A stretch of 64,000 bases of DNA from a bacterium SCSIO 12643 (GTDB taxonomy: Bacteria > Bacteroidota > Bacteroidia > Flavobacteriales_G > Salibacteraceae). Shown one piece after another: positions 25,094-34,800 of this stretch (positions are counted from its first letter, which is position 1; each line of letters opens with the position of its first letter). A program made the translations under genes and the position numbers. Location of the stretch: the NCBI GenBank assembly GCA_024398135.1, contig CP073750.1:2852001-2916000 (forward strand), in the 5' to 3' direction. The notes under the pieces were generated by a model. That model saw nothing but the letters and a program-made list of their open reading frames with translations, had not been told where the DNA came from and ran no database searches.

Positions 25094-25396
25094 CTATTTT
25101 GGGATTAAAAAACTTAATTCGTCTGAGGTCTTACTAGGAACAAATTCAGTCAGTTCGTAATCTGCTAAATCGTGATGTTTAAACGGATCTTTTTCGATTA
25201 TTTCTTCCAGTTGAGTTTTGGATTCAACGTTGGACAAGATGATGCCTCCTGTTCTGGGTATTTTTCTTCCCGAAGCCAGAAAATAACCCAGTTCATATTG
25301 TTTATTTAGATATTCAATATGCTCTTCTAAATATTGATCCACTGTATCTAATTCAGTTTTATAAGTGAGGTTTATTATAAACATTTCGTTTGCCAT
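25094..25396 (-). CDS. YciI family protein
   Basis: This 100-residue protein matches the YciI (ferredoxin-like alpha/beta) family: TYKTELDTVDQYLEEHIEYL with the family His-Asp pair, then LASGRKIPRTGGIILSN and DPFKHHDLADYELTEF. YciI-like proteins are often fused to or neighbour enzymes acting on muconolactone-like substrates. It is upstream of the SRPBCC gene (4 bp) on the same strand. The role here is unknown. Confidence 0.92.
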   Translation of the reverse strand: MANEMFIINLTYKTELDTVDQYLEEHIEYLNKQYELGYFLASGRKIPRTGGIILSNVESKTQLEEIIEKDPFKHHDLADYELTEFVPSKTSDELSFLIPK

Positions 25397-25417
25397 TTTA
25401 TTTTTTATAGCGAATGA

Positions 25418-26110
25418 TCACGAATCACAGTCGCAATTACATTTTTTAGGTTTTCCTTTTTTAAACCAACAATAGCCTTTCAATTCTCCATATTCATAAA
25501 AGAATAATTTCCCCTCTCCATGGGAAAACGCATTGTTTTCAAACATGATACCTTCAACATTAAAGTATTTGGCGGCTATAAGTCGGTCTTGTTCATAGAT
25601 TAATTCTGATGCGATTTTCCCGTTGGAGTAATATGTGGTTTGATTGCCATCACGTAAATCATTTACGTATGTACTGCTGTTCTTGGGTTTCCCATTAGCA
25701 TAATAGACCATATGTTCACCATTCATTTTGTTGTTTTGATACATTATGGATTGAAGTAAATTCCCTTGTTCGTCATATGCTGAGTACATACCATCTAAAC
25801 TTGATTTTCCAAAGAATGTTTTATTAATCATATACCAGAAATAACGGGCTTTCATTTGTCCATTTTCATGATATTCAGTGATTCGTTCATATTGAATGTT
25901 ATTTTTCCATGTTACAAAAGTTTCTTTTTGCAACATGCCAGAATTAAAGTACTCAAAATAAAGAGCTCTATGATCAACACCTTTTTCTTCGATAGATAAT
26001 ATTCTTAGTGAATCATCTAGTAACGTATCTGGTGTAATCCAGGTACTCACATTTTGAGCGAATCCTCCTAAATAAAGGAGACTAAGCAATATGAAGAGTA
26101 GCTGTTTCAT
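25418..26110 (-). CDS. YwqK-type MORN-repeat secreted protein
   Basis: This 230-residue protein has a signal peptide (residues 1-18) and a series of MORN-like repeats of about 23 residues, for example EYHENGQMKARYFW, VYYANGKPKNSSTYV and TYYSNGKIASELIY. Databases often label this family a YwqK toxin-antitoxin antitoxin, but the signal peptide argues for a surface or periplasmic role and no toxin gene is adjacent. Residues 222-230 form a cysteine tail (KKCNCDCDS). Confidence 0.8.
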   Translation of the reverse strand: MKQLLFILLSLLYLGGFAQNVSTWITPDTLLDDSLRILSIEEKGVDHRALYFEYFNSGMLQKETFVTWKNNIQYERITEYHENGQMKARYFWYMINKTFFGKSSLDGMYSAYDEQGNLLQSIMYQNNKMNGEHMVYYANGKPKNSSTYVNDLRDGNQTTYYSNGKIASELIYEQDRLIAAKYFNVEGIMFENNAFSHGEGKLFFYEYGELKGYCWFKKGKPKKCNCDCDS

Positions 26111-26149
26111 TTATTCAGAATGCAATTTACATAGCGTGTTAAATTCATT

Positions 26150-27262
26150 CTATTTTTCAATAAAATAAGGAAGAATATATCTGTACATCATATCAAATGG
26201 TTGCTTGTTTAAAATAGGTTTACCATAATTGCTTCCGGTGAATACCACAACCAAATCATTTAATTCAGGAATAAGAATGATATAATTTCCCCCATTTCCG
26301 AACGTGAATTTAAGCGTGATTTCCTTCTCGTTAATTTTTACCTTTTCGGTGTACCAGTAATAACCATATGAAGCGGATTCTTGTCCTTCCCAGGAATTTC
26401 CGGCTGTTTTGAAAAAAGAATAATCATTTGGTAATTTGACTTTTTCATCTAAAATTTCATGGATCATTTTTTCCGAAATCACCTGCTGTCCGTTGTACTT
26501 CCCATTATGGATGACCATATGACCAATTTTAGCCATATTCCTGGGGGATATTCTCAGATTACCAGCTGTAAAATATCTTCCAGTAGCTTCATTTTTTGCC
26601 CATTGGTAATTGTTCGTAATGTTTAAAGGAGCGAATAAATTTTTGGCAGCAAAATCGGCAATGCTGGTTTGAGACGATTCGCTAATTACCGCACCCATAA
26701 TCATTGGCGCAGTTCCCGTATAGAGCCATTTTTCTTTTGGAGCAAAAGCCATTTCTTGATCAAGACCATATTTTACCCAATCTTTTTGGTCGAACATTTT
26801 TTCTTCACAATCAGGAAACCCCAGATCTCCAAAAAACTGTTCGCAGCCAATTCCGGTACGCATGGTTAACAAGTCTTCAACCGTAATCAAAGATTTTCTA
26901 TCGTCCCAATGGTCAAGATTACTTTTATTGTACTGCGTGAGATAACTTAAGATAGGAGCGTCTACTTTTAGAATTCCTTGATCCATAGCTATTCCGGCCA
27001 ACAAGGCGGTAATAGATTTTGTAGTGGATCGAACATCTTGTAAACTGTCTTTCCCGTAACCATTGAAGTATTTTTCAAAAAGCAGACTGTCATTTTGAGA
27101 AATAAGGATAGCATTAGTTGCGGGGTATTTTCCAAGCTCAATTTCTGAAAATAATGTTTCAATATGGTTTTTTTCTAGAGTAACTTGTTGAGGTTTTTGA
27201 TCCTCCGAACTACAGGAATAGCATAATACGGGGAACAAAAGGAGATAGAGTATTTGTTTCAT
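26150..27262 (-). CDS. Serine hydrolase, beta-lactamase family, lipoprotein
   Basis: This 370-residue class-C-beta-lactamase-like serine hydrolase has the S-x-x-K catalytic motif in RSTTKSITALLAG and a Y-x-x-type tyrosine in WLYTGTAP. It is anchored by a lipobox (FPVLCYSC). Full-length relatives act as D-Ala-D-Ala carboxypeptidases, esterases or peptidases, and resistance cannot be inferred. A third KTG-like motif appears as FTFGNGGNY. It is monocistronic. Confidence 0.9.
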   Translation of the reverse strand: MKQILYLLLFPVLCYSCSSEDQKPQQVTLEKNHIETLFSEIELGKYPATNAILISQNDSLLFEKYFNGYGKDSLQDVRSTTKSITALLAGIAMDQGILKVDAPILSYLTQYNKSNLDHWDDRKSLITVEDLLTMRTGIGCEQFFGDLGFPDCEEKMFDQKDWVKYGLDQEMAFAPKEKWLYTGTAPMIMGAVISESSQTSIADFAAKNLFAPLNITNNYQWAKNEATGRYFTAGNLRISPRNMAKIGHMVIHNGKYNGQQVISEKMIHEILDEKVKLPNDYSFFKTAGNSWEGQESASYGYYWYTEKVKINEKEITLKFTFGNGGNYIILIPELNDLVVVFTGSNYGKPILNKQPFDMMYRYILPYFIEK

Positions 27263-27370
27263 TGATATTTGATTGCAGGTTTGTGTTTTTCAGTCATTAT
27301 TGAGTCACTAATGTATAAAATATTTTAACCTGTTCAATTTCAGTTGTAAACCTATCGGTATCAACGCGAC

Positions 27371-27700
27371 TTAATCTGTATAAGCATCTTCTAATCGATC
27401 AAAAGCAGAGCAGTATAATGTGCCTTCATAATTATATAAATCGATTTGAACTCCCGTAAATTTTGAATCCAGGGTTAATTCAAATCCTTGATTCCAGGTA
27501 TGAGGAAAAGGGTCATTTGAGCCATTAAATACCGTATGTATGGTAATTAGATGATACCAATCCCCATTTGCATTTTGAATTTTAGATTGCGTCACCGGAC
27601 CGATGCCAATTCCGCCTTCAAGGTTTACCCAAATATTCTCTGTATAGGTGGTTGTTCCGGTTTTGATTAAAAAATGTCCAGGTTGATAAAATGGTGTCAT
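27371..27700 (-). CDS. Small hypothetical protein
   Basis: This 109-residue protein lacks a signal peptide and is not recognised. It is dominated by beta strands and aromatics (GHFLIKTGTTTYTENIWVNL, then NQGFELTLDSKFTGVQIDLY). The fold could be a small lectin- or FNIII-like sandwich. No neighbour helps. Start ATG at 27698-27700. Confidence 0.55.
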   Translation of the reverse strand: MTPFYQPGHFLIKTGTTTYTENIWVNLEGGIGIGPVTQSKIQNANGDWYHLITIHTVFNGSNDPFPHTWNQGFELTLDSKFTGVQIDLYNYEGTLYCSAFDRLEDAYTD

Positions 27701-27844
27701 AAGTTTTTAGTTGAAGATTATTTGACCAAGATACGTTAATTAGGCTTAGAAAATAAAATGTCAATCATAAGCGCTTAATTCTAATATTCGTATTAAGATA
27801 TTTACTGTCAATTATATAAGGGTTATTGGATGGGTGGTGAGATC

Positions 27845-28372
27845 TCAATTCTTCAGAACCATGTTCTGTTTGATACGCGATTTTTCTAATTCAATCTTAA
27901 ATTCTTCGGGTTTAATTTTAGCAAAACTTAAATCAAATAGAAGCCAGCGATAATTACCTGTTGGTAGTTTGAGACGTTTACGCTCAGTCTCTGTTAAATT
28001 TCCTTGAAGATTAGTTTTTGAATTTAAGCCAATTCCAATAAATGTATCTCTTCTCCACTTAATTATTTCTACTTGTTCTATATCCGAGAGTTTAACAGTC
28101 GAATAGTTTGAATTATCGTATATGATTAATTGAGTATTAGAGATTTCAAATTCAGGATCATTCGATAACAGTTTTCTCAATTTCATTTTAATGTTTGACG
28201 TTAATATTAAAAATGAGATTAAGGCAAAAAAACTTATAATGAGTTTGCTTTTAAGATCAATTTCTTCAGATTGAATCCAAGCAAATAGTGCCAAAGAATT
28301 AAAGATCAAAAACAACAAAATGGCCAGACCTAAATGAACTCCGTTTTTGATTTTATTTTTTTCTATAATCAC
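27845..28372 (-). CDS. STM3941-like membrane protein
   Basis: This 175-residue protein has two N-terminal membrane helices (residues 14-32 and 43-60) followed by a PH-like beta domain (EFEISNTQLIIYDNSNYSTV, then LSDIEQVEIIKWRRDTFIGI, then NYRWLLFDLSFAK). The layout matches the STM3941 group of bacterial PH-like membrane proteins. Function unknown. The start codon is GTG at 28370-28372. Confidence 0.7.
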   Translation of the reverse strand: MIIEKNKIKNGVHLGLAILLFLIFNSLALFAWIQSEEIDLKSKLIISFFALISFLILTSNIKMKLRKLLSNDPEFEISNTQLIIYDNSNYSTVKLSDIEQVEIIKWRRDTFIGIGLNSKTNLQGNLTETERKRLKLPTGNYRWLLFDLSFAKIKPEEFKIELEKSRIKQNMVLKN

Positions 28373-28414
28373 TGACCTTACTTTTAATTTGACTTTTTTA
28401 GTATGTTTTTATTC

Positions 28415-28942
28415 CTATTTGTTATATGTCAATATTTGCAGCCCATCCGAAAACGATTCCTGGTCCGTGAGTTTCCATTTTACGGCTGTTGTAGAAGAAC
28501 CAAATAGAGGCGTCCCATTTCCTAGAACAACAGGGTTTAATTTGATTTTCAATTGGTCAATCAAGTCGTTGTCCAATAACCAGCCGGCAAATTCACCTCC
28601 ACCACATAAGTAAATATCGGTTTGCGCATTTTGACGAATTTCATTGATGGTATCAATATGTAGTTTTTCAATTTTTACCGATGGAGCAAGATGGTCAATC
28701 TTTAATGTATCGGAGAAGATGAAATGCGCCATATTGGGATATGCAGGTTGTCCCGGTTCCAGTCCAAATTGAAAACCAAATTCATAGGTCTTTCGCCCCA
28801 TAATGACCGTTTCGAAATTAGCCAGATCAGATTGATATTTCTCAACACCTTTTCCTTGTAAAATAAATTGACTGATATCGCCATTTGGGCCAGCAATGTA
28901 CCCATCTAAGGAACTTGCTACGTAATAGATTATTTTTTTCAT
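28415..28942 (-). CDS. Dihydrofolate reductase-family protein (RibD C-terminal-like)
   Basis: This 175-residue protein belongs to the DHFR/RibD C-terminal superfamily: IIYYVASSLDGYIAGPNGDI at the N-terminus, VIMGRKTYEFG, IYLCGGGEFAGWLL and LKIKLNPVVLGNGTPLF. The G-x-G-x-x-G-like glycines bind NADPH in relatives. Stand-alone members reduce unknown substrates and are not folate enzymes by default. It starts with ATG at 28940-28942. Confidence 0.92.
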   Translation of the reverse strand: MKKIIYYVASSLDGYIAGPNGDISQFILQGKGVEKYQSDLANFETVIMGRKTYEFGFQFGLEPGQPAYPNMAHFIFSDTLKIDHLAPSVKIEKLHIDTINEIRQNAQTDIYLCGGGEFAGWLLDNDLIDQLKIKLNPVVLGNGTPLFGSSTTAVKWKLTDQESFSDGLQILTYNK

Positions 28943-28962
28943 TTATGCAGTTTTGGGAGTAG

Positions 28963-29481
28963 TTATTCTAATTTTTTAATCAATTTCTGATCAATCTGAT
29001 TTGAAATTTTGAGTTTGTGATACATCTTCTCATTTTCACAAGCTCTCTTTCTTTGGTATTCAATGTTCATTATGGTTAAACTAGACATCGTACTGTCACC
29101 GGCTATAATTGCCAATAACTGAATTTGCTTTCTACTATGATGTTTACCTATTAAAAGGTTTAAAGTGTCAGATGTATTGTTTCTAATTTCTGATTTTACA
29201 TCATCCCAATCTCCCTTGTCCAACCAAACTTCAACACTTTTTCTGTATTCTGAATTAACCGTTTCCTCTTCAATTAATGTAAGACCAAAATTCTTTAAAA
29301 GTAGACTTTTATCATAGGTATAAGCTTCCACAATTCGGTTTTTCAATTCAGTCTTTGAAAAGTTGAAATCGTAGGTCTTCTTGTAATCGGAAAACTTTAA
29401 ATAGCATACCAATACAGATGGGGTACAACTACTAATGGAAGCTGATAGAATTAGTATTATGAATAAGTATCTGATTTTCAT
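28963..29481 (-). CDS. Hypothetical lipoprotein
   Basis: I chose ATG at 29479-29481 (172 residues) because it begins a lipoprotein signal (MKIRYLFIILILSASISSC). A longer in-frame start would add eight residues before it. The mature part is helical with a charged stretch of about residues 85-125. Not recognised. It lies just upstream of the DHFR-like gene. Confidence 0.6.
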   Translation of the reverse strand: MKIRYLFIILILSASISSCTPSVLVCYLKFSDYKKTYDFNFSKTELKNRIVEAYTYDKSLLLKNFGLTLIEEETVNSEYRKSVEVWLDKGDWDDVKSEIRNNTSDTLNLLIGKHHSRKQIQLLAIIAGDSTMSSLTIMNIEYQRKRACENEKMYHKLKISNQIDQKLIKKLE

Positions 29482-29529
29482 TTTCAATGGTTTGAGAATT
29501 ACCACAAACTGCCAAAATCGCTATGAAAT

Positions 29530-30408
29530 TCACACGGTGTTAGAGACTTTAATTCTTTTCTTATGCCTTAATTGATAAATTTTTATCGTTTCATCTAAGT
29601 CTGGCATTGAGATGTTTAAGGTACGGATGTTAAATTTTAACGTTTTCATTTCCCCTCCATGCTTAAATGAAAATTCGAGGCTTTTCTCCCGAGTTGAACG
29701 TTTCGAACCTCGATGGTGGATTCTGGAAAAAACTTGTAGGTTTTCAATCTTATCCCAACTTAACACCCCATACTTTCTTAACTCGATACCCTGATGACTT
29801 AATTTTAAGATAAAGTCTCTATCCATTAAACGTCTAATTGACCATTGGATAAATAATAACGCGCTAATTCCGCAAACTACCTTGCCAAATATTGCATCTC
29901 CTGTATTTGTTGGGATTAGAAAGAATACATACCCAATAGAGATTCCAATTAGTAAGAAAAATAAATAGTAAATAATAGAATATTTTATTTCTGTCTTTGC
30001 TGGAAGAAATGTGTCTTCTATTTCCAGTGCAAACGTTTTATTCCGTTTTCTTTCGAATGCAATTTTTTTTATGCGTTCTTTATCTTTTTTATAAGACAAA
30101 ATGGTCTTTTCTTCAAGCGGATTGTTTCCTGATAAAAGTAAGGAACTTGTCTCTTTGGTTAGTAGATCAGATAAATCTCTAACATTTTCAAAGGCCCAAA
30201 GCTTCCATTTTATTTTTTGGTGTTGATACAAGAAAATTGGTAAAATAAAACTTAAAGCCATTAAACTCACCACATAAAAAATGGAATCAGTATTTAGAGC
30301 AACAAATACGCCTAAAGACATCATTACTAACATGAAGAGAATAAAAGGCAGTGTAACTGTCAACTCTCCACGATTAAGCACCTTATAGGTTGATAAATAT
30401 CTTCTCAT
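29530..30408 (-). CDS. Membrane protein with PH-like C-terminal domain, unknown
   Basis: This 292-residue protein has two pairs of membrane helices (about residues 18-36 and 42-60; 145-163 and 170-190), separated by a charged cytoplasmic region, with a C-terminal beta-rich domain (LSHQGIELRKYGVLSWDKIE, then SRIHHRGSKRSTREKSLEFS). The C-terminus resembles bacterial PH domains. It probably forms part of a membrane-associated complex, but no partner is evident. Confidence 0.6.
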   Translation of the reverse strand: MRRYLSTYKVLNRGELTVTLPFILFMLVMMSLGVFVALNTDSIFYVVSLMALSFILPIFLYQHQKIKWKLWAFENVRDLSDLLTKETSSLLLSGNNPLEEKTILSYKKDKERIKKIAFERKRNKTFALEIEDTFLPAKTEIKYSIIYYLFFLLIGISIGYVFFLIPTNTGDAIFGKVVCGISALLFIQWSIRRLMDRDFILKLSHQGIELRKYGVLSWDKIENLQVFSRIHHRGSKRSTREKSLEFSFKHGGEMKTLKFNIRTLNISMPDLDETIKIYQLRHKKRIKVSNTV

Positions 30409-30560
30409 TTAAGTTTGTATTTTGAGCTTTGGCTTTATGGTCTCTAGTAAATCTGTTAAGATTAAGATACTTCGTTTTTGGAATTGATTACTCAATGAAC
30501 CGATCTTAAGCATTGTTTAGAAGGGAAGGTGTTTTAGATATTTTGACTTATAGTTTTTGA

Positions 30561-31175
30561 TCACTCCAAATGATACCTTTTTAAATCCCAGGTAATGACT
30601 CCCTGTTTGTGATCATGTATGACGATACGAACGATTCCAATGGAAGGCACAAAATAAAAATCACGATCATAATCAAATTTTTTCTGAAATTGTTGATCTG
30701 CCTGCACGGTCATTTTTTCTACATTATAATACATTGTATTGGATACCTGAAGACTATCGAAGACTTCTCCAACGACCAATCCGTTAAACTGATATCCTTG
30801 ATCTCTGTTCAAAATATGGATAGGTTGTCCGTGTTGTCCAAAGGTGCCTCCACCATTATATCGAATAAAGTTTGACATGAGATATTGGTTGAAAGAAACA
30901 CCACGGCTCATACTTTTAAAAGTTAGAGTGATAAATTCATTTCTGGCACAATCATTTTGGGGACAGACCGAAGTGAACCCCGTTTCTTGATTTACTAAAA
31001 CCACACTATCAATATTTGAATTTTGATTTTCATACACCCAATAAGAGTTTGGATTGAAGGAATAGTCCGTCTTTAAGTTTTGATTAAGATAATTGTATTT
31101 AACCTGGCTTACAGGTTCTTCTTTTTTGCAGGAGGAAATGAACAGAATGAATAATAAGAATAATAGGTTTTGCAT
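30561..31175 (-). CDS. Hypothetical lipoprotein
   Basis: I chose ATG at 31173-31175 (204 residues), which begins a lipoprotein signal (MQNLLFLLFILFISSC). An upstream in-frame start would add 15 residues. The mature protein has strand-rich segments (NYLNQNLKTDYSFNPNSYWV) and ends KRYHLE. It includes two cysteines (VCPQNDC). It belongs to a type of conserved Bacteroidota lipoproteins of unknown role, found mostly with secreted proteins. Confidence 0.6.
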   Translation of the reverse strand: MQNLLFLLFILFISSCKKEEPVSQVKYNYLNQNLKTDYSFNPNSYWVYENQNSNIDSVVLVNQETGFTSVCPQNDCARNEFITLTFKSMSRGVSFNQYLMSNFIRYNGGGTFGQHGQPIHILNRDQGYQFNGLVVGEVFDSLQVSNTMYYNVEKMTVQADQQFQKKFDYDRDFYFVPSIGIVRIVIHDHKQGVITWDLKRYHLE

Positions 31176-31333
31176 CTTGGAATGGACTAAAAATTGTCCA
31201 GTTAGATTATGTAGCGTCATTATTTTTCTTTTTGAGGATTACAGCTACTAATGTACGGTATATATCAAAGCAAGAAAAGAAAAAATGCATGTTAAACACC
31301 CGTTAATGAATATCCGACCAATTAAAAAATCTG

Positions 31334-31341
31334 TACTTTTG
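31334..31341 (+). promoter_or_regulatory. Possible promoter of the copper-efflux operon
   Basis: TACTTTTG matches the TAnnTTTG -7 element 17 bp before the ATG at 31358. No clear -33 TTG was found, so this promoter may need an activator. Confidence 0.4.
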
Positions 31342-31357
31342 TGACGTTCAGGAAATC

Positions 31358-31762
31358 ATGAAGAAAGTTTTAGCCATATTTTTTGCGTTACTGTTAATGA
31401 CTTCTCATTCAGGGGTGGTTTTTGCTACGCACTATTGTATGGGTGAAATTGCGGACATCAGCGTAGGTTTTGCCACAGAAGCAGAACCTTGTGAAATGGC
31501 TACAAAGCCAAAATCATGTGAGGGGGATGCGCTAAAGAAAATGAATTGTTGTCACGATGATTACGTACAGATTCAATTGAATGAGTCATATCAAACTACT
31601 GCATCTGATGTGCAGATTCATGTGCCTTTTTGGGTAGCTTTTACTTGTGTTTATTTTAATCTTTGTGATAATGATATCGCACAGAAATCTGAGTTTTGTG
31701 CGTATAGCCCACCCTTGATACAACAGGATCGACCGATCTTGTTTCAGTCATTTTTAATATGA
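31358..31762 (+). CDS. HYC_CC_PP family protein
   Basis: This 134-residue exported protein has a signal peptide (residues 1-23) and the family landmarks H25-Y26-C27, C45, C54, the C64-C65 pair (MNCCHDD), and a C-terminal YSPP. Proteins of this family occur beside heavy-metal RND efflux genes, and the cysteines suggest periplasmic metal binding or delivery. It is the first gene of the Cus-like operon, 96 bp before the pump gene. The gap carries two hairpins. Confidence 0.85.
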   Translation: MKKVLAIFFALLLMTSHSGVVFATHYCMGEIADISVGFATEAEPCEMATKPKSCEGDALKKMNCCHDDYVQIQLNESYQTTASDVQIHVPFWVAFTCVYFNLCDNDIAQKSEFCAYSPPLIQQDRPILFQSFLI

Positions 31763-31778
31763 GAATTTCATTTATTGG

Positions 31779-31821
31779 GTGAAGAATCCTTCACACCATA
31801 CTTTACGTCATGATGTAAAGT
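31779..31821 (+). promoter_or_regulatory. Tandem hairpins in the leader of the pump gene
   Basis: Two inverted repeats follow each other: GTGAAG/CTTCAC (31779-31794, 4-base loop) and ACTTTAC/GTAAAGT (31800-31821, with TCATGA in the middle). They fill most of the 96-bp gap and could stabilise mRNA, act as a weak attenuator, or serve as an operator. No long T-run follows directly, so this is not a standard terminator. Confidence 0.45.
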
Positions 31822-31858
31822 GTTTTAAATGAGTTATTCATATTAAATTACATGATTT

Positions 31859-34800
31859 GTGTTAAATAAAATTATAAGATATTTTCTTGAAAATAAACTG
31901 GTGACTATTCTCGTGGCACTGGTATTTATATTGGGTGGATGGATTACAGCTCCCTTTGGATGGGATACTGGAGTTTTACCATCTGATCCGGTTGCAGTGG
32001 ATGCGATTCCGGATATTGGAGAGAACCAACAGATTGTTTTTACCCAATGGCAAGGACGATCTCCTCAGGATATAGAAGATCAAATTACATATCCTTTAAC
32101 AACTTCTCTATTGGGAATTCCGGGAGTAAAATCTATTCGGAGTTCTTCGGTATTTGGCTTTAGCAGTATCTATATCATTTTTAATGATGATGTAGAATTT
32201 TACTGGTCCAGATCACGGATTTTGGAGAAATTAAATTCATTACCCGCTGGAGTGTTACCTGATGGTGTCCAGCCAGCTTTGGGCCCGGATGCTACGGCTC
32301 TGGGACAGGTGTTTTGGTATACTTTGGAAGGACGGGATGCGCAAGGAAATCCAACGGGTGGTTGGGATTTACATGAAATCCGATCGGTACAGGATTTCTA
32401 TGTGAAATATGCGTTGAATGCAGTGGACGGTGTTTCAGAGGTAGCCAGTATTGGTGGTTATGTTCAGGAGTATCAGGTAGATGTCAATCCGGATGCATTA
32501 AAAGCGTATGACATTTCATTGGAAAAGGTGTTAAATGCCGTGAAGAACTCCAATAAAGATGTGGGTGCAAAAACCATAGAAATCAATCGCGCAGAATATT
32601 TAGTACGTGGATTGGGATATATCAAATCTGTAGAAGATTTGGAATTGGCTGTAGTGGCGGTTGCGGATAATGTACCAATTCGAATTAAAGATATTGGAAA
32701 AGTGAATCTGGGTCCGGCTACACGTAGAGGTCTGTTGGATAAAGATGGCGCAGAAGTCGTTGGAGGAGTTGTCGTGGCGCGTTATGGAGCCAATCCGTTA
32801 CAGGTAATCAATCAGGTAAAAGGCAAGATGGATGAGATTGCTTCCGGGTTACCCAAAAAAGTGTTGGCTGATGGAACCGAAAGTCAATTAACCATTGTCC
32901 CATTTTATGATCGTACTCAATTGATCCAGGAGACGTTGGGAACCTTGGAAGAAGCGTTGACTTTGGAATTGATGATTACCATTTTGGTAGTGATTGTGAT
33001 GGTGCTGAACCTCAGAGCATCTATTCTGATTTCCAGTTTATTGCCGATCGCAGTTTTGATGGTTTTTATCGCTATGCGAATATTTCATGTAGATGCCAAT
33101 ATTGTGGCCTTATCCGGAATTGCGATTGCGATTGGAACTATGGTGGATTTGGGGATTGTGTTATCAGAAAATGTGATTAAACATGTCAAAGAAGCTCCGG
33201 CTACTCAGAAATTGATTGATACTATTTATAATGCCGCAGCTGAAGTGAGTTCAGCCATATTGGCGGCAGTGTCCACAACCATTGTGAGTTTTATTCCGGT
33301 ATTTACGATGGAAGCGGCTGAAGGGAAATTGTTTAAGCCATTGGCGTTTACCAAAACCTTTGCGCTGTTGGCTTCATTGATCGTAGCGTTATTGATTTTA
33401 CCAGCTCTGGCGCATGCAGTATTCGGATTTAAAATTAAGAAGGATGTCAAGGGAATGGTTTTTCATGTTGCATTAACTGTTTTGGGTATAGGTCTATTGA
33501 TTTTTGGATTCCATTGGGCTGGAATTACAGTGGCCGCTTTTGGAATCATTGGCGGGGTAGTTTCCAGAATATCAGTGCCTAACTTCTTTACTGAAAATTA
33601 TGCAGTGATCATCACATTAGTTTCGGTAACCTGGTTATTGGCTAAATCATGGATGCCATTAGGAGCAGGAGAATCTTTGATGTTGAATTACATGTTCGTG
33701 GTTCTAATCGTGGCATTGATCTTAGGTGTTTTCTACGCATTGGAACATTATTATGAGCGGATTTTAAATATGGTCCTAATTCATAAAAAAAGATTTCTAA
33801 TGGTTCCAGCTGTTTTGATGCTTATTGGACTCATGAGTTGGATCGGTTATAATTCCACATTTGGTTTTGCCGCGAAAGGCTTGGATCGCGTAGGGTGGAA
33901 TATTCGTACAACAGCGGTCTGGTCATCTTTGGCACATACGTTTCCAGGAATTGGCAAAGAGTTTATGCCAGCTTTGGACGAAGGGAGTTTTTTATTGATG
34001 CCATCTTCAATGCCGCATGCAGGAGTTGAACAGAATAAAGAAGTTGTCCAGCAATTGGATATGTTATTGGCAAATATTCCAGAGGTGGATTTGGCTGTAG
34101 GAAAGATGGGACGTGCGGAAACGGCCTTGGATCCTGCGCCTATTTCTATGTATGAAAATGTAATTAATTATAAATCCGAATATGTAGTTGATGAGAAAGG
34201 ATATAAAGTGCCATTTAAAGTAAATGAAAAAGGATGGTTTATTTTAAAAAATGGAAATGCCGTATCTAGAAAAAGATTGCTCATCAAAAGGATTTCTACG
34301 GATCAATTAGTACCAGATTCGGATGGCGAATATTTTAGAAATTGGCGTGATGACATTCAATCTCCGGATGATATTTGGAAAGAAATTGTGAAGTATACCA
34401 AGTTACCGGGGGTCACATCTGCACCAAAGCTTCAACCTATTGAAACACGTTTAGTTATGTTACAAACTGGAATGCGTGCACCAATGGGAATTAAAGTATA
34501 CGGACCGGATTTGGCAACGATTGAACAATTTGGAATTGAATTGGAGTCCGTGCTTAAAGAAGTGCCTTCAGTAAAAACAGAAGCCGTATTTGCAGATCGA
34601 ATAGTGGGGAAACCTTACATTCATCTAAAAATCAATCGCTCCAAAATTGCACGTTATGGATTATTGGTGAACGATGTACAGAGAATCATAGAAACCGCGA
34701 TTGGTGGAATGACGCTAACTTCAACCGTTGAAGGCCGTGAACGTTTTCCGGTTCGCGTAAGATACCCTCGGGAGTTGCGTGATGACCCGGAAGCGATTCG

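Noticed and set aside
25418-26110. YwqK antitoxin of a toxin-antitoxin system
   Set aside because: The database label is not supported here: the protein has a signal peptide and no adjacent toxin gene.
7825-31175. Chromosomal integron cassette array
   Set aside because: Cassette-like gene families and shared direction suggested it, but the short spacers share no attC-like repeat, no integrase is seen, and many genes overlap or are coupled, which cassettes rarely are.
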